A stretch of DNA of 38,826 bases from Planctomycetaceae bacterium (GCA_002862205.1 PKCN01000354.1:1-38826); one strand, 5' to 3'. Counted from the first letter of the stretch, positions 7,558 to 16,952 are shown. Notes: generated by a model from the letters alone, not told the origin. Program-made: numbers and translations.

Positions 7558-10452
7558 TCAATCCAGATAACGAAAATCGATACACTGGAACAGCAACTGA
7601 TAGACCAACGCCCACTCGGAAGTCCCTCCAGGCTGTTCGTTTGTCACCAACAAATCCATCATCACTTGCCGCTCTTGTTCACGGGGCTCACGTCCCAAGA
7701 CTTCGGCATAAGCGCGCCTCAACATTGCATCTTTTTCCCCGGGGTGTTCTTTCTCAAGTCTTTGGGCAGCATCGGCAGCCTGCTCCATCACGAACGGCTG
7801 ATTCATCATCAGCAGCGCCTGGGAAGCGACATTACTGGCGGTGCGCAAACCACCTTGAATGTTGGGGTCGGCAAAATCAAACACTTCAAAGATCTCTGGA
7901 AGCCTGTTGCGAAAAACGGGGACATAGACGCTTCGCCTGCGGCCTTGGAACTGGTAACCGTACTCGCTGGATGTCCCGTTCTTGATTGTTGGCCCCCCCA
8001 CAGCGAGGTCCAAATTACCTGCTGCCATCAAGATTGAGTCACGGATATCCTCTGCCAACAGACGTTTGCGATCACGTCGCCAATACAAACGATTGTCGGG
8101 ATCCAAGGCTTGATCATCATCTGCCTGGCGGGTGCTTAACTGATAGGCACGCGAACTGACGATCTCTCGCACAAGTTTCTTGATTGACCATCCATTCTGG
8201 ATCAACGATGAAGCAAGATGATCCAACAGAGCAGGGTGCGTTGGTCGGTCCCCGGTAGTACCGAAATTGTCAACACTGGCAACAATTCCTCTCCCCATCG
8301 TCCAGTACCAAACACGATTTGCGATGACTCGAGCTGTCAGTGGGTTCTTTTCGTTGGCAATCCACTCTGCCAATTCCAGACGCCCACTTGAGTCGGAACC
8401 CACCCTGGGCATTCCATCCCAGGCAGCGACCTGCAATACCCCACGCGGCACTAAATCACCTTTCTGATGGGTCATCCCACGAATAGCGACGTGAATATCC
8501 GCGGGTGACTTAACATCACGTGCCGCCATTGCAACTTGCCGTTTGGGAGTGGACTTTTTGATCGCCTTGACTTCTTTTGTCAGGCGATCAACTTCAGTCT
8601 TCGCAGCAGCAACTTTCATTTTCAAAGCTTCTGCCTTTGCTTCGGCCGTAGCATCCTCAATGCCGCCTTGCTGCCGAGCGATTTCTTTTGCTGCTGGATC
8701 TGCAACCCGTGTCCAAATGATCGCATCCGCAATCACAACGCCATCATCAGTCCCTGTTGTGAACAGCTCAACACTTGAACCCCCTTTTTTGTCGAACTCA
8801 AAAACCCCAAGCGACTCCATCAATCCATCAACTGACGGAGCTTTCCGTTGATTGATCTCAACGACGGCCTCACCTTGCCTATGCTTGATTCTGTAGGGAA
8901 CATTCTTTGCCCGATTGGCACCACTGGAGTAGGACGCAAAAACTTCATACCGCCCTGACTCTGGCAGCTCTGTCTGATAAACAACCGACTTTGCCCCCTT
9001 GTCCATCTGTTCATCATGGATGTAATTGGCACCCACATACTTCGCCACGGCGGTCGAGTCCTTCCAATTACCGATGACCTCTGCATCGACGCTGTCCACG
9101 ACCACACCGCTGAGCGTTACTGGATCCACCGACTTGGTCGATTTGGCACTTTTTCCAGTCGCCTTCTTCCATACCTTGGTGGCCGCTGCGAGTTGTGCTT
9201 CAGCAACTTCAAGTTTTTCTGCAGCGGCAAGAAAAACAGCTTCTTCAGCAGGCGAGAACGGCAAATCAACCGTGTTCCAAGCAGAGACATTCGAGTGATT
9301 GAGTGAATGAGTGCTTTTGAATATTCCCGCCAACGCGTAGTAATCCCGTGTTGGGATGGGATCGAACTTGTGGTCATGACACCGCGCACAGCCAATCGTC
9401 ATGCCCAGCATGGCTTTGCCCATCGTGTCCAGCTGTTCATCAACAACATCCATCTCAAGGATATCTTTGTCCTGCATCTCATAATTTGTCGGACCCAACA
9501 TCAGGAATCCAGTCGCGACCACTTTGCGTTCGCGATCAAGCCTGTCATTGGCGGGCAGCAGATCCCCGGCGATCTGCTCTTTGAGAAATTGATCAAAGGG
9601 GAGATCTTGGTTGAACGCATTGATCACGTAATCGCGATAACGCCATGCGTCTGGAAAAAGCAGGGTACGTCCACCGCCGCTTGACTCGGCAAATCGAACC
9701 ACATCCAGCCAGTGTCTGCCCCAGCGTTCACCAAAATGATCTGACTGCAGCAAACGATCGATGAGCTTCTCTGTCGCCTTGTCAGATTTGTCTGACAGAT
9801 ATTGCTCAATCTGGGAAGGCGTTGGCGGCAGTCCGGTCAAATCGTAGGTCAATCGCCTTAGCAAGCTTTCCCTGCTTGCATCAGCGGCAGGTTCAATCCC
9901 GCTTGCTTCGAGCTTCTGCAACACAAATCGATCCATCTCATTCTTCGGCCAAGCAATTTCATCGGTCTCCGGGGCGTTTGGCTTCCTGATTGGCTGAAAT
10001 GCCCAGAACTGCTTTCCATCCGCGATCGTTGGAGCACCAGCATTTGCTGGAGTCGCCGGATCATCACTGCCACGAGGGTCGAATGCCCCAGCTCGAACCC
10101 ATGCCTGGAAAGCTTCGATCGTTTCCTTTGGCAATTTACCCCGAGGCGGCATTTCAAGACTGATGTCTTCATACCCAATCGCCTTCAAGAGGAGACTTTG
10201 GGAATCTCCGGGAACGATGACCGCACCCGAATCCCCACCTGCCTGCCAGGCTTCGCGACTATCAAGACGCAAGCCACCCTGAACCTTTTTCGGTCCATGA
10301 CAGCGAATACAATGCTGCACCAAGGCCGGACGAATTTTTTTTTCAAAGAACTCAGCAGATGCGTCCTCCGCACACACATGTTCATTCACCGACAGCGTTA
10401 ACCACTGAACCAGAAGAATGAAGACAATTGTTTTCGGAGAAATCTGCATCAT
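7558..10452 (-). CDS. Planctomycete cytochrome c protein with DUF1549, golvesin-like and DUF1553 domains
   Basis: This is a 964-residue exported protein. The signal peptide covers residues 1-28. The PSCyt1 haem domain has C-I-R-C-H at 48-52 and M-P-P-R-G at 101-105 as the likely axial Met region. DUF1549 covers about 168-380 and contains a second haem-like C-A-R-C-H at 355-359. A beta-sandwich of the golvesin/xanthan-lyase C-terminal type covers about 450-583 ('GNWKDST', 'YVGANYIHD', 'GRYEVFASYSSG', 'IADAI'). A Lys/Glu/Ala-rich helix lies near 600-645, then DUF1553 from about 690 to 940 ('NPLTARVIANRVW', 'GWSIKKLVREIV', 'QALLMMNQPF'). These proteins always travel with DUF1501 genes and are guessed to act on complex polysaccharides or in periplasmic electron transfer; no activity is proven. 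It is tightly linked to genes on both sides. Confidence 0.93.
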   Translation of the reverse strand: MMQISPKTIVFILLVQWLTLSVNEHVCAEDASAEFFEKKIRPALVQHCIRCHGPKKVQGGLRLDSREAWQAGGDSGAVIVPGDSQSLLLKAIGYEDISLEMPPRGKLPKETIEAFQAWVRAGAFDPRGSDDPATPANAGAPTIADGKQFWAFQPIRKPNAPETDEIAWPKNEMDRFVLQKLEASGIEPAADASRESLLRRLTYDLTGLPPTPSQIEQYLSDKSDKATEKLIDRLLQSDHFGERWGRHWLDVVRFAESSGGGRTLLFPDAWRYRDYVINAFNQDLPFDQFLKEQIAGDLLPANDRLDRERKVVATGFLMLGPTNYEMQDKDILEMDVVDEQLDTMGKAMLGMTIGCARCHDHKFDPIPTRDYYALAGIFKSTHSLNHSNVSAWNTVDLPFSPAEEAVFLAAAEKLEVAEAQLAAATKVWKKATGKSAKSTKSVDPVTLSGVVVDSVDAEVIGNWKDSTAVAKYVGANYIHDEQMDKGAKSVVYQTELPESGRYEVFASYSSGANRAKNVPYRIKHRQGEAVVEINQRKAPSVDGLMESLGVFEFDKKGGSSVELFTTGTDDGVVIADAIIWTRVADPAAKEIARQQGGIEDATAEAKAEALKMKVAAAKTEVDRLTKEVKAIKKSTPKRQVAMAARDVKSPADIHVAIRGMTHQKGDLVPRGVLQVAAWDGMPRVGSDSSGRLELAEWIANEKNPLTARVIANRVWYWTMGRGIVASVDNFGTTGDRPTHPALLDHLASSLIQNGWSIKKLVREIVSSRAYQLSTRQADDDQALDPDNRLYWRRDRKRLLAEDIRDSILMAAGNLDLAVGGPTIKNGTSSEYGYQFQGRRRSVYVPVFRNRLPEIFEVFDFADPNIQGGLRTASNVASQALLMMNQPFVMEQAADAAQRLEKEHPGEKDAMLRRAYAEVLGREPREQERQVMMDLLVTNEQPGGTSEWALVYQLLFQCIDFRYLD

Positions 10453-10484
10453 CGATGACTACTTTGAACGCGTGTTCAAGACCG

Positions 10485-13400
10485 TTACTGGAGGAAGTAA
10501 AACGCTTTCATGTTCAGCAGAGCATGAGCAAGATCAACCCACACCCTTTTATCCTCTTTCCCGTAGGCCTTCGCCTGAACATCAAGAAACTGCTGTAACT
10601 GCTCAATTTGCTGATCAGTGGGTACCACGCCGTGAACCCTTTCGACCATCAGCGTGATTCGTTGCTCCGCCGCCTGATCCGGCACCGCAAGACTTCTGTC
10701 AGCGATGATCCCGGCCTGTCCGATAATGAACGGATCATTCATCAAGGCAAGAGCCTGAGCTGGCACATTGGAGTTGCTGCGTCGTCCCTTGGGACCAAAG
10801 GGACTTGGCATGTCAAAGGTCAACATGAATGGATTAAGAAAGTTGCGATAGACGGACAAGTAAACGCTACGCCGGCCATTACCGTCCAAGGGACCACTTG
10901 GTCTCGCTCCGCGACCAGTCATGAACGGAGTTCGATGTGTCGCGACGCTGGGTCCAAATGGCTTTGGTTGCAAACGCCCCGACGCTACAAGAACAGCATC
11001 CCGAATTGCTTCACCAGACAATCTCCGCACCCGCATGCGATGCAGCAAGGCATTCGTTGGGTCGACGCTGGCAAGCTGTTTTTCACTTAATCCGGTGTTT
11101 GCTACGCTGGCCTGTCGATAGGTACTGGACAGCACCATCTCTTTCATCAGATGTTTGAGTGACCAACCGCTGTCAACAAGATCTGTCGCCAGCCAATCCA
11201 ATAATTCCGGATGACTGGGAGGCAATCCCTGTGGACCAAAGTCATCAACGGTGGGCACGATCCCCACGCCGAACAGATGATGCCAGAGACGATTCACAAT
11301 CACTCTGGCCGTCAGAGGATTCTCAAGACTCGCCACCCGATCAGCCAGTTCCAAACGCGTAACCGGCTCTCCTCCAAGTGCCTCAAGAAACCTCGCGGGA
11401 ACAGCTTCACCAGGATTTTGATGGCTGCCTCGGATATAGACCTGCGCATCTTCCGGGGTCCCCTGCGCCATCGCGATGACTCGGCGAACATTCGGCATAC
11501 TCTCCGCTATTTTGCCCGCCTCGCCCAGACTTGCTGCAGCCGCTGGACTAAGTTCTTCAACGCTCAAAAGCTGATTCTTCAGCAAGGCAGAAATCAATTG
11601 ATTGGACGTACCCGACTTCAGGTCCAACACCGCTTGATCGTGCAGTTCATTGAGTGCCTCGGCATTGAATTTCGACTGATCTGCCCGTTGCTTGCCTGGT
11701 GGCCCACCATCGGAAAGAACAATTTTGTCGATCGCAATCGTTGCATCGCCGGGATCGATGAACTCCAGATAGCCTTTATGACCTTTATACTTTCTCAAAT
11801 CACCTGCCAGACTCTTCCATTGCCAATTTCCCTGCGTGTCGGTTCCCTTGTTATTCATGAAAGTGCCACGAAACAGCAGAGCATTGAACTCTGCCATTTG
11901 AAAATTGTCTATCACAACACGAACTGCCGCGTTGGGCGACGCCTTCATCAACACATGAATCCGATCTGTTGTGATTTCGAAAGTTGGCGAACGAAGGATT
12001 CCCACCTGTTTCTTACCCGCGATGCCACTGTCGACCGTATCGGGCGCCAGTAATTCACCATTGGCAGCGAAGCCCAGACCAGACCCGGTGGGCAAAAACG
12101 CGAGCCCGGATGTTGTCCAGCCCTCGGGCAGTGAATCCCCCCGGAAATCAACCAGCACATTCTGGTTTGCCAGGTCATACCCGGCATCCGTCAACTCGCT
12201 CTTGATTGCCTCATGCTTTTCAACCCAACGCTGAAGACGCGATGCATCAAGCTGCTCGGCTTGGGCTGCCTTCTGCAATGACACGGCAGGGTCTACATCC
12301 GATTTGGGAGCACTCAGGGTTCGCATGGCAGCGCGGTAGTAGTCCCCTGAACGCCTGCCTTTCTCAACCAGCTGCTCGACAGACTTCAAATCATCCGCTG
12401 CGGACTGGCGCAAACGGTTAATTTTCCTCGTTGCCTCAAGACGTTTTCCAGACGGGTCTAACGGATACTCTTGCCGGCAGCTACTTTGCAAATGCGCACT
12501 CAACGCGTAATAGTCAGCGGTTGTGATTGCGTCAAATTTATGATCGTGACAACGAGCACAGGCAATGGTCAGACCAAGAAACGTTTTACCAAAAACATCG
12601 ATCTGGTTATCCATGATGTCTGCTTCATTACCAAGCACATCAGTGGGAGCGTGTGTCGCTTCGTGGAGGTACCAGAACCCCGTTCCAATGATTGATTCAT
12701 TCCATCCTTCATCTGGATTCCGCCTTGGCTCGGGCAACAGGTCTCCCGCAATATGCTCGCGAATGAACTGATCAAACGGCACGTCAGCATTGAAGGCACG
12801 AATCAAATAATCTCGATACTCATGAGCATGGCGCAGAGGGTAATCAAATTCATGACCATAGGTTTCCGCATAGCGAACAAGGTCCATCCAATGCCTCGCC
12901 CACTTTTCCCCCAGATGCGGCGACTGCAACAATTCATTGACGACATTCTCGTATGCACTCTCACTGTCGTCGTTGAGAAACCCAGCAATCTGCTCGGGTG
13001 TTGGCGGCAAACCGATCAAGTCAAAATAGACACGTCTGAGCCAAGTCCTGCGATCGGTTTCGGGAGCAGGCTGCAAACCTGAGGCTTCGATTTTCTGCAG
13101 GATAAATCGGTCCAAATCTGACTTTGGCCACTCCCGATTCTCGACCCATGGCAACTCAGGCTTGGCAATAGGTCGCCAGCTCCAATGATCCCGGTAGCGT
13201 TGGTCAAGGTTGAATCCCTTTGCGGGTGGTGTTACAGATTTTTTGGCGGCACGAGGATCCGGCGCACCCATTTTCACCCACTTTTCCAACGTCGCAATGT
13301 CCTTATCGGACAATTTTGATCGCGGAGGCATTGCGGTGACTTTGTCCTCTTGATATCGGACAGCATCGATCACAAGACTCTCATCAAGGTTGCCTGGAAT

Positions 13401-13721
13401 GATCGCAGGGCCAGATTCTCCGCCCGTCATCCAGCCCCATTTCGAATCCAGCAATAACTCCGCTTCCACTTCATCCGCACCCTCGGAATGACATTCGTAG
13501 CAGTGTTCTACAAAAATGGGGCGCACACTGGACTCAAAGAACTCGATCTGCTCGGCACTAGGGGCTTCTTCTGCTATGGCAGTGAGCGAGCCAGACAAAA
13601 ACAGACAGACGACGGCACTCGCGACCCAACCCGCACCGGCAAGCGGTCGGTTGCGTCGAGGAATGACGCCCCGATCCCAAAGAATCAATTTCAGCTTGCA
13701 GACTTGACTGGAACAGATCAT
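10485..13721 (-). CDS. Planctomycete cytochrome c protein with DUF1549 and DUF1553 domains
   Basis: This 1078-residue paralogue of the next gene has a signal/anchor helix at about 30-50 and a haem motif C-Y-E-C-H at 74-78, followed by 'AMPPRSKL'. DUF1549 contains 'RHWMDLVRYAET' and a second C-A-R-C-H motif in 'TIACARCHDHKFDAITT'. In the middle, instead of a golvesin-like domain, it has a different beta-rich module ('VLVDFRGDSLPEGW' to 'IDKIVLSDGG'), perhaps a carbohydrate-binding-like sandwich. The C-terminus is DUF1553 ('NPLTARVIVNRLWHHLFG', 'ALALMNDPF'). The start overlaps the stop of the DUF1501 gene upstream as ATGA. Its Shine-Dalgarno sequence is a full 12-base complement of the usual 16S 3' end. 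This suggests strong translational coupling and near-equal production of the two proteins. Confidence 0.93.
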   Translation of the reverse strand: MICSSQVCKLKLILWDRGVIPRRNRPLAGAGWVASAVVCLFLSGSLTAIAEEAPSAEQIEFFESSVRPIFVEHCYECHSEGADEVEAELLLDSKWGWMTGGESGPAIIPGNLDESLVIDAVRYQEDKVTAMPPRSKLSDKDIATLEKWVKMGAPDPRAAKKSVTPPAKGFNLDQRYRDHWSWRPIAKPELPWVENREWPKSDLDRFILQKIEASGLQPAPETDRRTWLRRVYFDLIGLPPTPEQIAGFLNDDSESAYENVVNELLQSPHLGEKWARHWMDLVRYAETYGHEFDYPLRHAHEYRDYLIRAFNADVPFDQFIREHIAGDLLPEPRRNPDEGWNESIIGTGFWYLHEATHAPTDVLGNEADIMDNQIDVFGKTFLGLTIACARCHDHKFDAITTADYYALSAHLQSSCRQEYPLDPSGKRLEATRKINRLRQSAADDLKSVEQLVEKGRRSGDYYRAAMRTLSAPKSDVDPAVSLQKAAQAEQLDASRLQRWVEKHEAIKSELTDAGYDLANQNVLVDFRGDSLPEGWTTSGLAFLPTGSGLGFAANGELLAPDTVDSGIAGKKQVGILRSPTFEITTDRIHVLMKASPNAAVRVVIDNFQMAEFNALLFRGTFMNNKGTDTQGNWQWKSLAGDLRKYKGHKGYLEFIDPGDATIAIDKIVLSDGGPPGKQRADQSKFNAEALNELHDQAVLDLKSGTSNQLISALLKNQLLSVEELSPAAAASLGEAGKIAESMPNVRRVIAMAQGTPEDAQVYIRGSHQNPGEAVPARFLEALGGEPVTRLELADRVASLENPLTARVIVNRLWHHLFGVGIVPTVDDFGPQGLPPSHPELLDWLATDLVDSGWSLKHLMKEMVLSSTYRQASVANTGLSEKQLASVDPTNALLHRMRVRRLSGEAIRDAVLVASGRLQPKPFGPSVATHRTPFMTGRGARPSGPLDGNGRRSVYLSVYRNFLNPFMLTFDMPSPFGPKGRRSNSNVPAQALALMNDPFIIGQAGIIADRSLAVPDQAAEQRITLMVERVHGVVPTDQQIEQLQQFLDVQAKAYGKEDKRVWVDLAHALLNMKAFYFLQ

Positions 13722-15160
13722 GCGATCACCTCCTTGATCAGATTTCCGTGAACATCAGTCAATCGCATGTCACGACCGCTGAAACGGAAAGTACTTTTTG
13801 TGTGATCTACGCCAAGCAGATGAAGCATGGTTGCATGCAGATCGTGTATCTCAAACCTGTCTTCCACGGCACGATACCCCCATTCATCAGTAGCTCCTAC
13901 CGACGCGCCGCCTTTGACTCCGCCACCTGCCATCCAGACGGTAAACCCAAAGGGATTGTGATCCCGCCCATTGGACCCTTGTGCAAAAGGTGTCCGACCA
14001 AATTCACCAGCCCAAACAACCAGCGTCGACTCAAACAGACCTGTCCGTTTGAGGTCTTTAATGAGAGCAGCAATTGGCTGATCCACCGTCCTGCAATTTT
14101 TATTGTGCCCATCAATCAGTCCGCCATGCTGATCCCAACGATCACCATTCCCGCCGGGGCACGTCAACTCAATGAATCTGACACCACGTTCAACCAAACG
14201 CCTTGCCAGCAGGCATTGCATCCCGAAGGTTTTCGTATTATTGAAATCTGATTCCAGACCATAGAGTTTTTTCGTCTCAGCGGATTCGCCGCTCAAGTCC
14301 ATCAGTTCGGGAACAGCCGTTTGCATTTCAAACGCTGTTTCATAATTCTGAATCGCGGCTTCGACTTCAGGGTCAGCCCCAAGACCTCCATTGGTCTGCT
14401 GGTCAAATGCACGAATCAAGTCGAGTTTGGTTTTCTGCAATTGGGAATTGTTTTCACTGGGTTTGATATTTGCCAATGGCTGGGCTTTGGGAAGGAATAC
14501 CGATCCTTGATATGCCGATGGCAGGAACCCGGATCCAAAACAGTCCAACCCGCCCGGCGGAATCAAGCCACCATTGAGCACAACGAAACCGGGCAGTTCC
14601 TGATTCTCGCTGCCAAGTCCATATCCAAACCAGGCGCCCATGCTGGGTTTGCCCTGAAGCCCATTCCCCGTGTGCAGGAAATAGTTGGCTGAGGTATGCT
14701 CGGAAAACTTTGACGTCATCGACTTGACCATCGCCAAGTCATCAGAGACTTCAGAGAGATGGGGAAACAGATCACTGATCCAATGTCCGGCCTCTCCGCG
14801 CTGAGAAAATTTCCACTGGCTTTTAAGAACTTTTCCTACCGCATCAAACTGCGTGGGGGCCAATTTACCGATCACCTTCCTCGGGTCCTGACCATCGTAC
14901 TTTTCAAGTTGAGGCTTGTAATCAAACGTATCGACGTGCGATGGCCCACCATCCATGTAAAGGAAGATGACATTTTTGGCAGGTCCTGGAAAATGAGACG
15001 GCTTTGGATCCCATGGGCCAGACGCAAGAGCCGACGAAGATCTCCCCGAGAGTGTGCTCAACGCCAACGCGCCAAAGCCGTTAGCACACCACTGAAGCAT
15101 CTCGCGACGACTTGTGGGACGAGAACCAAAACGACCACAGTGATGCTGCAACTTCTTCAT
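13718..15160 (-). CDS. DUF1501 protein, Tat-exported, alkaline-phosphatase-like fold
   Basis: This 480-residue DUF1501 protein appears to be the first gene of the reverse-strand operon. The Tat-type signal is S-R-R-E-M-L-Q (17-23) followed by an Ala/Leu-rich segment ending near 'SALASG'. Family blocks are 'FLYMDGGPSHVDTFDYKP', 'FLHTGNGLQGKPSMGAWFGYGLG', 'GDRWDQHGGLIDGH', 'VVWAGEFGRTPFAQ', 'GRDHNPFGF' and 'IHDLHATMLHLLGVDH'. It is a clear paralogue of the DUF1501 protein at 6121-7539. Compared with that protein it carries Ser/Gly-rich changes after the signal and a shorter loop after 'LNGG'. It overlaps the downstream cytochrome-type gene by four bases. The 350 bases upstream probably hold the operon promoter. 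Substrate and activity are unknown. Confidence 0.92.
   Translation of the reverse strand: MKKLQHHCGRFGSRPTSRREMLQWCANGFGALALSTLSGRSSSALASGPWDPKPSHFPGPAKNVIFLYMDGGPSHVDTFDYKPQLEKYDGQDPRKVIGKLAPTQFDAVGKVLKSQWKFSQRGEAGHWISDLFPHLSEVSDDLAMVKSMTSKFSEHTSANYFLHTGNGLQGKPSMGAWFGYGLGSENQELPGFVVLNGGLIPPGGLDCFGSGFLPSAYQGSVFLPKAQPLANIKPSENNSQLQKTKLDLIRAFDQQTNGGLGADPEVEAAIQNYETAFEMQTAVPELMDLSGESAETKKLYGLESDFNNTKTFGMQCLLARRLVERGVRFIELTCPGGNGDRWDQHGGLIDGHNKNCRTVDQPIAALIKDLKRTGLFESTLVVWAGEFGRTPFAQGSNGRDHNPFGFTVWMAGGGVKGGASVGATDEWGYRAVEDRFEIHDLHATMLHLLGVDHTKSTFRFSGRDMRLTDVHGNLIKEVIA
13723..13734 (-). promoter_or_regulatory. Perfect Shine-Dalgarno sequence inside the upstream gene's last codons
   Basis: On the reverse strand the sequence AAGGAGGTGATC lies immediately before GC-ATG of the gene starting at 13721. 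It is the complete complement of the common bacterial 16S rRNA 3' end (GATCACCTCCTT). The same bases encode the last Lys-Glu-Val-Ile of the DUF1501 protein. The core GGAGG is 7 bases from the ATG, an ideal spacing. Confidence 0.85.
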
Positions 15161-15516
15161 GTTCTAATTTCAATCAGAGTCGAATCAGAGGATAAAATTC
15201 ATGAGAATCAAACGAAACAGCAGACAGGGTTCACCATCGTGGCCATGAACGAATGAATCCGTTCGCATGATGGCCCGGTGGGGCATGGTGGATTTTCCGC
15301 AAGTCTTGTTTCACTGCCGATTCACAGAACCCCAGTTTAGCATGAGAGGGCAGCTTTTTGGCCGACTCATGCCGCTCAAAACCGGCCGATTTGTGATGCT
15401 TGTCGAATTCGGGGCAATTACGCAGAGCGTTTGGCCGCTATGCGGTCGAAGACCGGCCCCAAGACCATGCAGATATCCGTACTCAGCAACCGACAGACCA
15501 TTTTGATGGGCTGATT
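15161..15516. other. 356-base intergenic region upstream of the cytochrome/DUF1501 operon
   Basis: It lies between the end of the TPR gene and the start of the DUF1501 gene, both on the reverse strand, so it should contain the operon promoter. I find no convincing -35/-10 or -24/-12 pair by eye. A short forward open frame here (15267-15506) has no ribosome-binding site and no recognisable composition. Confidence 0.4.
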
Positions 15517-16287
15517 TTACTTATCTGTTGACAAGTAAGCGGCATAAACGCGTGCCACATCACCCATGTAACTGAAAGACGCATCTTTGGCAGACAAATC
15601 CATGTAGCGTTTTGCTGTAGCGCGATCGCCGGCTGCGTCTGCGTACAGCCCCAGATAAAAATTACCGTAAAAGTCAGCAGACTCGCGTCCCCGCGTGTTG
15701 GTTGGAAAGCTCTCCATTTTTTTGATCACTTTGTCGGTCTCTCCAGTGCTAAGCATTTGCAGCACCTCTTCCATGGGAGCTCTGGGGTCGTTGGGAGCAG
15801 GCAGAACGACGGACTTTGCCTTATCGAATGACTCTGCTTTGGCCACACACAAAAAGTGCCACGCTGCATTTTCCACGTCATTGGGGTTAACCCGACGATG
15901 CACCTCAAACTGCTCGACTCCTGCTTTGTATTTTCGAGCAAAATACAGTGCGATCCCTCGCTGCCAAAGTCCTGCCAAAGCCTCCGGCTGCAGCTTAAGA
16001 TAACGATCAAACAATTCCGCAGCTTGTTTCGATTTTCCACTCCTCAAATAAACGTCTCCGGCCAAGCGAAGATTGCCAGCATCGTTGGGGGACTGCTTGA
16101 GCAGCTTGTCAACCGCCTCAATGGCCTTGGCCGATTCTCCAGCTTGCAAAGCACGAATTGCTGTGACACGCAGAGTCGCTGGTTCCACCTTGTTGGTCCC
16201 TTTCCTGGCTGATTCATCCTGCGCATCAATGTCTGGCGAACTGACAATCACGAGCAGGAAACAAAAGACTGTAAAAAAGGGTTTCAT
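15517..16287 (-). CDS. Secreted tetratricopeptide-repeat protein
   Basis: This 256-residue protein has a clean signal peptide (residues 1-22, cleavage near 'DIDAQ-DES'). The start ATG at 16287 has AAGGAG 9 bases upstream. Residues about 35-185 are helical repeats in TPR style: 'ALQAGESAKAIEAVDKLLKQSPNDAGNL'-like units, 'LAGDVYLRSGKSKQAAELFDRYLKLQPEA' and 'GIALYFARKYKAGVEQFEVHRRVNPND' (quoted only as short family-like blocks). It probably serves as a periplasmic scaffold. Similar planctomycete proteins with 'GLYADAAGD...' near the C-terminus are conserved but uncharacterised. It lies 68 bases downstream of the chorismate-lyase-like gene on the same strand. It could be co-transcribed but has its own good ribosome-binding site. 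Confidence 0.85.
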   Translation of the reverse strand: MKPFFTVFCFLLVIVSSPDIDAQDESARKGTNKVEPATLRVTAIRALQAGESAKAIEAVDKLLKQSPNDAGNLRLAGDVYLRSGKSKQAAELFDRYLKLQPEALAGLWQRGIALYFARKYKAGVEQFEVHRRVNPNDVENAAWHFLCVAKAESFDKAKSVVLPAPNDPRAPMEEVLQMLSTGETDKVIKKMESFPTNTRGRESADFYGNFYLGLYADAAGDRATAKRYMDLSAKDASFSYMGDVARVYAAYLSTDK

Positions 16288-16355
16288 CGCTGCTTCTCCT
16301 TCAAAAAAAGATATGGCTTACCTGAACAAAAGGAGTCTCTGACTCACACCAGAAC

Positions 16356-16928
16356 TCAGTCTTCCAACAAGGATGTCGGTGAAACAATTTCCAACAACTC
16401 AATCGCCGGTGCTTTATCACAATAGATCAGCGCCGTTCGTCCATATACTTGCTTGTCTGTGTCCAGTTGCATCAATTCGGCGAGACTCGAGCCTGGCTGC
16501 ACTTCCCACAAACCACAAAGTTGCACTTCCCGCAACACATCATGCTCAATCAGGACACGCCCCAATGGCGTCGTTTGACTTTCAATCTGCTTCCAGACTT
16601 CATCATCCAGCGTCCGCGTATTGAGCCTTACAATGCCGTATTGGACAATTCGTCCAGTCTCCTCGGTTACCAGGGTAATTTCTCTGGAATACCATCCCTG
16701 AGTGCGGTGGCACCGATGCACAACAACGTTGACTTTTTCGCTGTAATGTGACTCAACCGTCACTGTCATATGAGCGTGATGGTCGAGCAACGACTCATAA
16801 GGGTCCGGTACCTTGGCAACCGACTGAAACTCACCCAATTGTGAATGGCCTACCGGCTCACAATAGAACTCGTCCAGCAAATTCCGGATATCGATGCGTG
16901 AATCATCGGAGGAAGCCACTTCGCTCAT
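16356..16928 (-). CDS. Chorismate-lyase-like protein (DUF98/UbiC fold)
   Basis: This protein of 190 residues (ATG 16928; a GTG at 16940 would add four) looks cytoplasmic. The central part follows the DUF98/chorismate pyruvate-lyase pattern: 'LLDHHAHMTVTVESHY' near 47-62, 'WYSREITLV' with Arg82, 'GRIVQYGIVRLN', 'TPLGRVLIEHDVLR' at 120-133, 'YGRTALI', and 'PAIELLEIVSP' with Glu180. I would align Arg82, Leu122 and Glu180 with the active-site Arg, Leu and Glu of UbiC. Members of the fold release pyruvate from chorismate to give 4-hydroxybenzoate (UbiC; Rv2949c in mycobacteria). It is third in an operon with a polyprenyl synthase fusion and a terpene cyclase, which supports a role in making an aromatic head group. 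Some members of the fold are only ligand-binding, so activity is not certain. Confidence 0.7.
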   Translation of the reverse strand: MSEVASSDDSRIDIRNLLDEFYCEPVGHSQLGEFQSVAKVPDPYESLLDHHAHMTVTVESHYSEKVNVVVHRCHRTQGWYSREITLVTEETGRIVQYGIVRLNTRTLDDEVWKQIESQTTPLGRVLIEHDVLREVQLCGLWEVQPGSSLAELMQLDTDKQVYGRTALIYCDKAPAIELLEIVSPTSLLED

Positions 16929-16952
16929 AGGTTCACTCACTATTCCTGCCGC

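Noticed and set aside
15267-15506. A 79-codon forward open frame in the operon leader
   Set aside because: Its composition is not protein-like and it has no ribosome-binding site.
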